Source: an uncultured Ilumatobacter sp. (GTDB taxonomy: Bacteria; Actinomycetota; Acidimicrobiia; Acidimicrobiales; Ilumatobacteraceae). From it: a stretch of 64,000 nt of DNA. The notes under the pieces were generated by a model. It saw only the letters and a program-made list of their open reading frames with translations, had not been told where the DNA came from and did no database searches. The position numbers and the translations under genes are program-made. Below, one piece after another: positions 53,873 through 61,636 of this stretch. Each line of letters starts with the position of its first letter. Within the stretch, counting starts at the first letter, position 1. Location: the NCBI GenBank assembly GCA_937919625.1, contig CALFRK010000061.1, positions 1 through 64,000 on the forward strand, given 5' to 3'.

Positions 53873-54709
53873 ATGGAACTGAACAACAGGGTCGTCGTCG
53901 TCACGGGCGGAGGGTCAGGTATCGGTGAGGCGATCGCCCGCGCCGCCCACGATGCCGGCGCCCGACACGTCGTCGTGGCCGATCTCCACGGTGACGAAGC
54001 CGACCGTGTTGCTGCCGACATCGGCGGCACCGGCGTCGCCATCGATGTCCGCGACGAGGCGGCGATCCAACAGATGGTCAGCGACACCGAGGACGCTCAC
54101 GGCCCGATCGGGCTGTTCGTCTCCAACGCCGGCTACGTCACGTCGGCCGGTCTCGAAGATCCCAACGAGTCGATCCAGGCGATGTGGGAAGTGCATTGCA
54201 TGGCCCACATCTACGCGGCGCGAGCGGTACTGCCGTCGATGATCGCTCAAGGTGAGGGCTATCTCTTGAATACGGCATCGGCGGCAGGTCTGCTGACCCA
54301 GATCGGCTCGATGTCGTACTCGATCACCAAGGCCGCCGCTGTCTCGCTGGGAGAATGGCTGTCGGTTTCGCACCATCACCAGGGCATCCGTGTGTCGGTG
54401 CTGTGCCCGCAGGCCGTACGCACCAACATCATCACGAACAGCCCGGACAATATCGACGGGGGCGAGCACAAGCTGGACGGTGGCGTGGCGAGTGGCGATG
54501 GCGTGCTCGAACCCGCCGACGTCGCCGAGCTGTGCCTCGACGCGATCCGCAACGAACGGTTCCTCGTGCTCCCCCATCCAGAGGTCGCCACCTATGTCGA
54601 GCGCAAGGCCACCGACCGCGACCGCTGGCTGGCCGGCATGCGCCGATACCAAACCGCGCTGCATCCCGAAGGTCCACTGCCTGGCGACGCAATCGCGCCG
54701 AGAATCTGA
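53873..54709 (+). CDS. Short-chain dehydrogenase/reductase
   Basis: This 278-residue SDR has TGGGSGIG, SNAGYV and active-site Ser with YSITKAA. The C-terminal extension (about 40 residues) is longer than classical SDRs. It follows the fatty-acid enzyme by 113 bp, separated by the 11-bp repeat, and may oxidise an acyl alcohol or a 3-hydroxyacyl compound. Substrate unknown. Confidence 0.9.
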   Translation: MELNNRVVVVTGGGSGIGEAIARAAHDAGARHVVVADLHGDEADRVAADIGGTGVAIDVRDEAAIQQMVSDTEDAHGPIGLFVSNAGYVTSAGLEDPNESIQAMWEVHCMAHIYAARAVLPSMIAQGEGYLLNTASAAGLLTQIGSMSYSITKAAAVSLGEWLSVSHHHQGIRVSVLCPQAVRTNIITNSPDNIDGGEHKLDGGVASGDGVLEPADVAELCLDAIRNERFLVLPHPEVATYVERKATDRDRWLAGMRRYQTALHPEGPLPGDAIAPRI

Positions 54710-54769
54710 CGCTGGTATGCAGATCCCTCCGCTCACCCCAAAGTGCCTCACAATGAGAGTTGGGTACCG

Positions 54770-56278
54770 ATGAACGACGCTATAAAGACAGTTGAATCGG
54801 CACCGAGACCTAACCGCGCACCACAGTTGATCACCTACGCCGACAGGTTGGGTGGCGACATCGATGGCGTTGCAACGCTTCTCGACGGCGCCTTCTCAGG
54901 CGCTTTCGGGGGCGTGCATCTACTGCCGTTCTATGTGCCGATCGACGGCTCCGATGCCGGGTTCGACCCGGACGACCACACAGCGGTCGACCCCCGAATC
55001 GGCACCTGGGAAGACATCAGCGAGCTCTCCCAGCGATACGAGGTGATGGCCGATCTGATCGTCAACCATGTTTCCGCCGGGTCGGATCAGTTCCAGGACT
55101 GGCTTTCACACGGCGATAGTTCCCCATCCGCTGCTCTGTTCCTCACCCCCGAACGGGTCTACGGCGGTCAGCCATCGCCTGCTGACATCGCCGCCGTCTA
55201 CCGTCCGCGCCCCACCTCTCCATTCACATCAATACAGTTCGCCGATGGCCGCGAACGACAGGTTTGGACCACATTTACCGATCGGCAGATCGACATCGAT
55301 GTCGAAAACGAGTCAGGGTGGGCCTACCTCACGAGCATTCTCGACAAGTTCGGCGAGTCCAATGTGTCGATCGTGCGGCTCGACGCAGTCGGCTACGCAA
55401 TCAAGCGGGCGGGTACATCGTGTTTCATGCTGCCTGAGACATTCGAGTTCATCGAACGACTCACAGCCGAGTGCCACCGCCGCGGGATCAAGGTCCTCGT
55501 CGAGATCCACGGCCACCACCAGGATCAGATCGCGATTGCCGGCCAGGTCGACATGGTCTACGACTTCGCCCTCCCACCGCTCGTGCTCGACGCACTGTTC
55601 ACCGGCGACGCCACCCCACTGAAGCGTTGGATCGAGATGCGACCGACCAACGCCATGAATGTGCTCGATACACATGACGGGATCGGGGTGATCGATGTCG
55701 GAGTCGATCAACGCAACCCGGAACGCGGCAGTCTGCTCCCGCCAGACAGAATTCATGCCCTGGTCGAGGGGATCCACGAACGATCCGGCGACACCAGCCG
55801 GGCGGCGACCGGAGCCGCCGCCTCGAACCTCGACCTGTATCAAGTGAACTGCACGTTCTACGACGCACTCGGCAGAGACGACGACCGGTATCTTGCCGCC
55901 CGCATGGTCCAGCTGCTGCTACCGGGGATCTCGCAGATCTACTATGTCGGCCTGTTGGCCGGGACGAACGACATGGAGCTGCTGGCGGCGACAGGTGGCG
56001 GCCGAGATGTCAATCGACACCATTACTCGCCGACTGAACTCGATCATGATCTCCAACGACCCGTCGTCCGTCGTCTGATCGACATGTTGCGTTGGCGTGC
56101 CAGTGCACCCGAGTTCGACGGCAGCTTCGAACTGCTCGACTCGCCCGATCACGAGATTGCGATCCGCTGGTCGACAACGGCGTCGACACTTACCGTCACC
56201 GTCGACGTGGCGACCGGTCAAGTCCACTCCGACCCCCCGCTACCCCCGCTACCCCCGCTACCCCAGGTACCTGCTTGA
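54770..56278 (+). CDS. GH13 subfamily 18 phosphorylase (sucrose phosphorylase-like)
   Basis: This 502-residue enzyme starts at MNDAIKTVES. QLITYADRLGGDI is the N-terminal signature. The catalytic triad candidates are Asp205 (RLDAVGYAIK), Glu245 (KVLVEIHGH) and Asp303 (LDTHDGIG). It converts sucrose, or a related glucosyl compound such as glucosylglycerate, plus phosphate to glucose 1-phosphate. It has no signal peptide. Its C-terminus carries a repeated PLP motif from a 9-bp tandem repeat that continues into a terminator-like structure. Confidence 0.88.
   Translation: MNDAIKTVESAPRPNRAPQLITYADRLGGDIDGVATLLDGAFSGAFGGVHLLPFYVPIDGSDAGFDPDDHTAVDPRIGTWEDISELSQRYEVMADLIVNHVSAGSDQFQDWLSHGDSSPSAALFLTPERVYGGQPSPADIAAVYRPRPTSPFTSIQFADGRERQVWTTFTDRQIDIDVENESGWAYLTSILDKFGESNVSIVRLDAVGYAIKRAGTSCFMLPETFEFIERLTAECHRRGIKVLVEIHGHHQDQIAIAGQVDMVYDFALPPLVLDALFTGDATPLKRWIEMRPTNAMNVLDTHDGIGVIDVGVDQRNPERGSLLPPDRIHALVEGIHERSGDTSRAATGAAASNLDLYQVNCTFYDALGRDDDRYLAARMVQLLLPGISQIYYVGLLAGTNDMELLAATGGGRDVNRHHYSPTELDHDLQRPVVRRLIDMLRWRASAPEFDGSFELLDSPDHEIAIRWSTTASTLTVTVDVATGQVHSDPPLPPLPPLPQVPA
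56234..56260. repeat. 9-bp tandem repeat (three copies) at end of phosphorylase gene
   Basis: CCCCCGCTA is repeated three times in frame and encodes the PLP motifs of the C-terminus. The period is a multiple of three. Confidence 0.85.
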
Positions 56279-56302
56279 GTTCAAGCGGTCACCTGAGGTA
56301 AC
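56258..56302 (+). terminator. GTTACC-type imperfect hairpin at end of phosphorylase gene
   Basis: CTACCCCAGGTACC opens and ACCTGAGGTAAC closes an imperfect outer stem; inside, GCTTGA (56273-56278) and TCAAGC (56281-56286) are perfect, including the stop codon. It belongs with the dispersed GTTACC family. Confidence 0.55.
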
Positions 56303-56331
56303 GCCGGGCTGGCCGACCCCAGCAGCTTCGT

Positions 56332-56415
56332 TTGTTTCACGTCAGTTCGAATCGGCCCGGCGCCTGACTGCCACGGTGAGCCCGACGATTGACAATTCGA
56401 ACTGACGTGAAACAA
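56332..56415. repeat. 21-bp perfect inverted repeat with 42-nt loop
   Basis: The left arm lies at 56332-56352 and its exact reverse complement at 56395-56415; arms begin TTGTTTCACG and end CGTGAAACAA. The span is 84 bp, in a 244-bp gap between convergent genes. The outer 10 bp of each arm match the halves of the consensus parS site (TGTTTCACGT / ACGTGAAACA), but they are 62 bp apart and not joined as in a real parS. It has no target-site duplication. Confidence 0.8.
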
Positions 56416-56522
56416 CGGGTGGTCGGTGCGCAGGAACGAGGCGAGTGTCCGGCGCCGAGGATCGTCCCCTCGACGGCTGTCCGTAGCGGGGTATGTCCGC
56501 CAAGGGTCAGCTCCGCTCTGTT

Positions 56523-59207
56523 CTAGTCGTCCCGATTGTCGTCCCGATTGTCGTCCCGATTGTCGTCCCGATTGTCGTCCCGATTGTCGTCCCGATTGTC
56601 GTGGTTGCCCGCTGTGAGAGATTCAGCGACGAGTCGCAGCATCTCGCGTGCGACCATCGGGCCGGCATTCTGGTTCTGCCCAGTGACGAGATTGCCGTCA
56701 ACCACCCAGTGATTGGCGAGCGGGTCCCTGAACTTGGTAACCGATTCGTAGTCGGCGCCCATTCGCCGCAGCTCGGTCTCAGGGTGGTGCGGGGTCGACT
56801 CGATCCCGAGCTCGCGGACCTGCTTGTCGGTGACGCCGGTGACCCGGCGTCCCTCCACGAGCGGCCTGCCATCGATCGCCTTGGCGTTGCGAAGACCGAG
56901 CGGCCCATGGCACACACCGCCGATCACCTTGCCGGCCGCGTTGGCCTCGGTGACCTTCGTCGCCAGCACGTCGGAGAACCCGAAGTCGAAGGCGGCGCCC
57001 CAGCCGCCGGCGAGAAACACGATGTCGTAGTCGTTCATATCGAGTTCGCCGATCGCCAGCGAATCGGTGACCTTCGCACGAAACTCAGGATCAGCGAGGA
57101 ACCGGTCGTCGTCGGCCGTGCGCAGTACCGGTTTGATCGACTGGGGGTCGACAGGGATCACGCCGCCCTTCGGACTGGCGACGTCGACGATCATCCCAGC
57201 GTCGAGGAAGGCGTAGTACGGCACCGTCATCTCACTGGCGAACACACCGGTCGGCTTGCCGATGTCCATCACGGCGGTGTTGGTGGCGACGACCAGTGCC
57301 CGGCGCCCGCCAAGATCGGCGTCGATTTCAAGTGTCTCAGTGTCGTCGGGGTGCATGCCCGCCTTCTGAAGCAACCTGCGCAGCAACCGAGCCGGTGGGG
57401 GTGGGGTCTTGGCCCGATTCATCTCTGTGGTGCCTCCAGTTGGTCGACGTGGCGCATACGGCCACGGTGTGTTTCGTTTCGGTACGGCGCGCATACGTTC
57501 TTCTGCGAGCGCAGTGCGGAGATGGTTGAACACGCCCGCAGCCGACTCATCGCGCCAGCGGTTGACCGCCTCGATCGGGTCGGTGTCGAGGTCATACAAC
57601 TCCCACTGATCAGGCAGCGCTCGGGTTCGATACTCCTCACCGCCCGGTCCGTTGGCAGCCAGGTGACGCACGCCCGGCTGGGTCCAGGTCGCCGGGTCGT
57701 CGAATGTGCGAACCAGTTTCCAGAGCGTGCCTTCGACGCGGCGGATAAGACCCTCGAAGTTGGACGCCACATGGGCGGGGACTTGGATCCGGATCGGGGC
57801 CGGTGGCTTATCGACCCGGCCCAACCGGCGCGCCAGGCCCGATAGTCCCGAGTCGCCCTCGAGCATGTTGTCGCGGGTCATCAGATACACGGCACGGTCA
57901 CGGTCTGCACGAGTCGGGTCGTCGACCACAGGCATCAAGTTGAAGCCGGGCAGGGGGTGCACCTCAGTGAACGACTGACGCAGCACACCAGCTGCGATCG
58001 CCTCGTCGATGCCAGCCGCCGCCAGCAGCGTCGGAACGATGTCGATGTGAGAAGTAGGCGCGCCGTCAACAAACGATCCGGTCGTTGCGTTCGGGCCGAT
58101 TCGAGCGATCGAGAACGGGACCCGTGTCGCCTCGTCGTACAGCGTGAACCACTTCTGATGGAGGCCGCCGTGCGAGCCGAGCAGATCGCCATGATCCGAC
58201 GTTCGCACGATGATCGCGTTCTGAGACCCGCTCCCGCCCCGGCCGCCGTCACCGGTCACCGCCCGGCGGACCTGGTCGAGCGGACCGTCAACCTCGGCGT
58301 GGAGACGGTAGTAGAGGTCGCGGTATGCCTGGGCGTTTCTCTTGTAGATGCCAGCCACAGATCTGGCGGGTCCGTATCCCGACGGGTATGCGGCGCGGTA
58401 GGCAATCTGGGCGGCCGGCTTGTCGGCGAGGTCTTCGCGGCTGGTCGGCGACGCCTCGATCGTTGGCGGATCGAGTGGCGACGGCACCGAGATCGGATTG
58501 CCGCGCCGGACCCAGGCTGGAAACAGCACGATGTCGTGCGGGTTGACGAAACTGGCAACCAGCAGGAACGGCCGCTGTGCGTCGGCATCACCTGCCGTCC
58601 GGCGGGCGTAGCGGCCCTCCAGCCAGGCCAAGACTCGTGCGGCGGTCAACGGATCACGACGCACACCGCTGTTGGCCAGGTTGGCGCCATGCGGTTCGGG
58701 GCCGATCCAACCTGAGAACCCGAACGGGCCGAGCCGATCGGCCAAGCGATAAGACGCGACGGCGACCGGGTCAACGACACCGTCGTCGTCGTTGGTGGCG
58801 AGCGGCTTGCCATCTTCGCCGATCAGGTCGGCATGTGAGATGTGCCACTTGCCGGCGTAATGGGTGTCGTATCCGGCCGCCCGGAACCAGTGTCCGAGCG
58901 TCGGCACCTCTCCCTTCGGGAGCCATCGCAAGCGCGAGTCATCGGCCATCTTGCCGAGGCCGTCGGTCTGGGTGACACCGTGCACATCGGGGTACTGGCC
59001 GGTGAAGATCGTCGGTCGGCTGGGCACACACGCCAGCGAGCCGGTGTAGTGGCGCTTGAAGTTCACAGCATGGTCGTCAAACCATGTCGCACCGGCGAGC
59101 GTGTTGCTGCGCCAGGCGGCGACGTCGGCTGATTCGTACGGTGGCGCCGCCCGTTCTTCGTCGGTCATGATGATGACCACGTCGGGACGGTCGGTCGGGT
59201 TGGTCAT
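56523..59207 (-). CDS. Sulfatase fused to a DJ-1/PfpI-like domain
   Basis: The 894-residue frame has an arylsulfatase domain (1-590) with the formylglycine motif CVPSR (Cys60), MTDEERA metal site and SDHG. From residue 596 (MNRAKTPPPP) comes a class I glutamine amidotransferase-like/Hsp31 domain (about 635-860) with nucleophile Cys766 in GGVCHGPLG. The end is six NRDD copies. Codon frame is continuous. GGAGG lies 10 bases ahead of the internal ATG at 57422, so the second domain could also be translated alone. Two domains in one gene suggests loss of a stop between formerly separate coupled genes. Confidence 0.88.
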   Translation of the reverse strand: MTNPTDRPDVVIIMTDEERAAPPYESADVAAWRSNTLAGATWFDDHAVNFKRHYTGSLACVPSRPTIFTGQYPDVHGVTQTDGLGKMADDSRLRWLPKGEVPTLGHWFRAAGYDTHYAGKWHISHADLIGEDGKPLATNDDDGVVDPVAVASYRLADRLGPFGFSGWIGPEPHGANLANSGVRRDPLTAARVLAWLEGRYARRTAGDADAQRPFLLVASFVNPHDIVLFPAWVRRGNPISVPSPLDPPTIEASPTSREDLADKPAAQIAYRAAYPSGYGPARSVAGIYKRNAQAYRDLYYRLHAEVDGPLDQVRRAVTGDGGRGGSGSQNAIIVRTSDHGDLLGSHGGLHQKWFTLYDEATRVPFSIARIGPNATTGSFVDGAPTSHIDIVPTLLAAAGIDEAIAAGVLRQSFTEVHPLPGFNLMPVVDDPTRADRDRAVYLMTRDNMLEGDSGLSGLARRLGRVDKPPAPIRIQVPAHVASNFEGLIRRVEGTLWKLVRTFDDPATWTQPGVRHLAANGPGGEEYRTRALPDQWELYDLDTDPIEAVNRWRDESAAGVFNHLRTALAEERMRAVPKRNTPWPYAPRRPTGGTTEMNRAKTPPPPARLLRRLLQKAGMHPDDTETLEIDADLGGRRALVVATNTAVMDIGKPTGVFASEMTVPYYAFLDAGMIVDVASPKGGVIPVDPQSIKPVLRTADDDRFLADPEFRAKVTDSLAIGELDMNDYDIVFLAGGWGAAFDFGFSDVLATKVTEANAAGKVIGGVCHGPLGLRNAKAIDGRPLVEGRRVTGVTDKQVRELGIESTPHHPETELRRMGADYESVTKFRDPLANHWVVDGNLVTGQNQNAGPMVAREMLRLVAESLTAGNHDNRDDNRDDNRDDNRDDNRDDNRDD
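56526..56597. repeat. 12-bp tandem repeat encoding NRDD
   Basis: Six perfect copies of GTCGTCCCGATT occupy the last codons of the sulfatase-DJ-1 gene, immediately before its stop; each encodes NRDD on the minus strand. Confidence 0.95.
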
Positions 59208-59650
59208 GATGCCTGCTTCGAGGTGAGGTGATGGCCCAGCCCGGCCAGCATGATGTCCGAAGACTTGGCCAGTTTGCGGGCGACAACCTTGGCGATAACC
59301 CGCTGCGGAGGACGTGGGCCGGCGTCGACCTGCGAGGTGAGCAACACCATCGTCGAGTCACCCAAGCCGGCCAATCGCCAGGTGTTGGTGACCGACTTGA
59401 TCACCGATGGCAATCCGCTGATGGCATAGGACAACGTGACACCCGGCTCCCAGTTGGTCACGGTTTCGACGATCGTGGTTCGACCGATCTGGATCCGCCG
59501 CGCCATGCCGACACCGTCGGTCTGGTCCGTCATCAGGCTCGAGTGGTCGACGAATCCCGCCCAAGTACTGATCGATTCGAAGTCGGCGAGCACGGCCCAC
59601 ACAGCGTTCGGTGGCGCTGAGATGACGCACTGACGGCTGATCTCGATCAT
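59204..59650 (-). CDS. SRPBCC family ligand-binding protein
   Basis: This 148-residue soluble protein starts at MIEISRQCVIS. The START-like pocket begins VISAPPNAVWAVLADFESI and ends with a long C-terminal helix (QRVIAKVVARKLAKSSDIML). It likely binds a hydrophobic molecule or acts as a cyclase-like enzyme. Its stop overlaps the sulfatase start, so it is translationally coupled to it. Confidence 0.85.
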   Translation of the reverse strand: MIEISRQCVISAPPNAVWAVLADFESISTWAGFVDHSSLMTDQTDGVGMARRIQIGRTTIVETVTNWEPGVTLSYAISGLPSVIKSVTNTWRLAGLGDSTMVLLTSQVDAGPRPPQRVIAKVVARKLAKSSDIMLAGLGHHLTSKQAS

Positions 59651-59711
59651 CGTCTGGCCTGCTTGTGGGGCCGCCCGGCCGCCATCCAATCCGCTTCGGT
59701 CACGGGGGCGG

Positions 59712-60623
59712 TCATGGGTTGGCGGCGATTGCGTCGATGATGATCTGCGTCAACTGCGGCGACGCATCTTCTTGGAAGAAGTGGTGGGCGTTGGCGACCG
59801 TGACGTGTGGCTGGCCTTGTGCACCCGGCACGAGCTTCAGAAATGGCGCATCGCCGCCGGCCGTGACGGGGTCACTGTCGCTGAAGCACGTAATGAAGGG
59901 TTTGTTCCAGCGCCGGAACACCTCCCACGCCGCCTTGTTCGCCTCGCCGGCCGGGTCGTCGGGCTGGGTCGGCACGAGCGAGGGGAAGATCCGGGCGCCC
60001 TCCTTGTAGCTGTCGTTTGGGAACGGTGCATCGTAGGCGGCGATCTCGCCAGGCGACAGCTCGGTAACCGTGGCCATGTTGAGCAACACTCCGATGTCGA
60101 ACACGGGGGTGGTCTGACTGAACTTCTGCCACGCCATAAAGGCGTCGCTCGGCCGCCCCTCGCCGGTGGGCAGGCCGGTATTGCCGACGATCACCCGATC
60201 GAAACGGTCTGGCTGTGATGCCACCAGCCGCAGGCCGATCAGGCCACCCCAGTCCTGCCCGAAGAACGTGACGTTGTAGAGGTCGAGGTGGTCTACGATC
60301 GCCTCCTGCATCCAGGCCACATGGCGAGCGTAGGTGTAGTCGCTCTTCTCGGTGGGCTTGTCGCTCTTGCCGAACCCGACGAGGTCGGGTGCGATCACGC
60401 GATGACCGGCGGCGACCAGCAGCGGGATCATCTTGCGGTACAGATAGCTCCACGACGGCTCGCCGTGCATACACAGGATTGGTGCGGCGTCGGCCGGCCC
60501 CTCGTCGAGATAGTGAACCCGCAGCGTGCCGCCATCCTGGTCGGAGACGTCGACATAGTTGGGCGCGAACGGATAGCCGGGAAGATCCGCGAATCGTTCC
60601 TCTGGCGTGCGAAGTGTCTGCAT
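59712..60623 (-). CDS. Haloalkane dehalogenase (HLD-I/DhlA-like)
   Basis: This 303-residue alpha/beta hydrolase starts at MQTLRTPEER. HGEPSWSYLYR (53-63) is the oxyanion motif with Glu55/Trp; the nucleophile Asp124 and halide-binding Trp125 are in FGQDWGG, exactly as in DhlA numbering. The acid in CFSDSDPVT and His in AHHFFQED complete the triad. It hydrolyses a carbon-halogen bond to an alcohol. It is leftward, between the MBL and SRPBCC genes in the sulfatase cluster. Confidence 0.93.
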   Translation of the reverse strand: MQTLRTPEERFADLPGYPFAPNYVDVSDQDGGTLRVHYLDEGPADAAPILCMHGEPSWSYLYRKMIPLLVAAGHRVIAPDLVGFGKSDKPTEKSDYTYARHVAWMQEAIVDHLDLYNVTFFGQDWGGLIGLRLVASQPDRFDRVIVGNTGLPTGEGRPSDAFMAWQKFSQTTPVFDIGVLLNMATVTELSPGEIAAYDAPFPNDSYKEGARIFPSLVPTQPDDPAGEANKAAWEVFRRWNKPFITCFSDSDPVTAGGDAPFLKLVPGAQGQPHVTVANAHHFFQEDASPQLTQIIIDAIAANP

Positions 60624-60660
60624 CGTAAATATCTTTCTAGCTCGGTCCTGCGTGACTCCC

Positions 60661-60685
60661 GGTGCCTGCTGGCACCTGCGGTAAC
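60661..60685. repeat. GTTACC-type partial palindrome
   Basis: GGTGCC (60661-60666) and GGCACC (60671-60676) form a 6-bp stem, with TGCGGTAAC completing the right arm; the left GTTACC arm is degraded. It lies between the stop of the MBL gene and the start of the dehalogenase gene, both leftward. Confidence 0.5.
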
Positions 60686-60693
60686 GGTTGGGA

Positions 60694-61557
60694 CTATCTG
60701 CTGTTGATTTCGATTCGGTGGAGGTCGTCGCCGAGCTCGATCGTGCCATCGAAATGCTCGGCGGCGAGGGCACGCCAGTCGGCACCGTCACCGCCGGTCG
60801 GGATCGGCGGTACGTAGTGGGTGAGCACCAGGGTGTCGACACCGGCGCGGGTTGCCGTTTGGGCAGCCTGCTCGGGCGATGAGTGATAGTCGAGCGTGTC
60901 CTGCAGCCTCTGCAACGGGATGTTGGCAATGATGTCCTTGCGGATCACGGTGTGGACCATGGCATCCGCACCTGCGCACAGCGAATCGAGGCCCGTGCAT
61001 GGAACCGTGTCCCCTGCCGTAACGGCCGAGGCGGTGCCTATGTCATCGCTGAAGTCGAACCGAAAACCGACGCTCGGCTCGACCGGCTTGTGATCGGTGA
61101 GAGCAGTACGAATCCGTGTCATCCCTGGCAGATTGACCGGGCCCTCGGTGACCTCGATCACGTCGACTTGTGGCGGGTCGGTGAGATCTTGATGGTGTGC
61201 GATGCGGTAGGCCATGTCGGGCGCCAGCGACGCCATGATGTGGTCGACCACCCGCGTGGTTCCGACCGGGCCGACGATTGTCAGCGGCGTGGGCTGGAGG
61301 GTCGTCACCCAGCGCGTCGTGATCACGTCGTTGAGGTCGGTGATGTGATCGCTGTGCAGGTGGGTCAGCAACACGGCGCTCAGGTTGGGCGCACCCAAGC
61401 CGACAGCGGCGAGGCGCATCAAGACCCCGCGGCCGGCATCGACGAGATAGTGCTCGGCCGCTGGTCCGCTGCCGGCGGAGATCAGCGTCGCCGGTCCGGC
61501 CCGGTCGGGGCTGGGCATCGGGCTGCCGGTGCCCAGCAGCGTGATCGTGAGGCTCAT
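60694..61557 (-). CDS. Metallo-beta-lactamase fold hydrolase (ribonuclease Z/AtsA-like)
   Basis: The 287-residue enzyme starts at [11 protein letters not shown]. The metal motif HLHSDH (HTDHxGD-type first sites), further Asp in DAGRG, and His in LTDHKPVE and LTHYVPP are present. Close relatives are RNase Z and alkyl/aryl sulfatases of the MBL type; context with two sulfatases and a dehalogenase favours ester or thioester hydrolysis (inference). The start codon is 22 bp from the upstream palindrome. Confidence 0.87.
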   Translation of the reverse strand: MSLTITLLGTGSPMPSPDRAGPATLISAGSGPAAEHYLVDAGRGVLMRLAAVGLGAPNLSAVLLTHLHSDHITDLNDVITTRWVTTLQPTPLTIVGPVGTTRVVDHIMASLAPDMAYRIAHHQDLTDPPQVDVIEVTEGPVNLPGMTRIRTALTDHKPVEPSVGFRFDFSDDIGTASAVTAGDTVPCTGLDSLCAGADAMVHTVIRKDIIANIPLQRLQDTLDYHSSPEQAAQTATRAGVDTLVLTHYVPPIPTGGDGADWRALAAEHFDGTIELGDDLHRIEINSR

Positions 61558-61579
61558 CGATCCGCCGCCATGCTGCGCA

Positions 61580-61617
61580 GCGTTACCAATGGTGCAAGCT
61601 GGCATCTGGGGTAACGC
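61580..61617. repeat. GTTACC-type inverted repeat
   Basis: GCGTTACC (61580-61587) and GGTAACGC (61610-61617) form perfect 8-bp arms with a 22-bp spacer containing GCTGGCA. It lies in the gap between the sulfatase stop and the MBL start. Confidence 0.65.
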
Positions 61618-61636
61618 ACTTCTGGTCGGGCGGAAG

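Noticed and set aside
56332-56415. True parS site
   Set aside because: The two half-sites are 62 bp apart; a functional site needs them joined in a 16-bp palindrome. Kept only as a finding.
56493-57845. 450-codon rightward frame with many VVPI repeats
   Set aside because: It is the complement of the sulfatase-DJ-1 tail and its 12-bp repeat.
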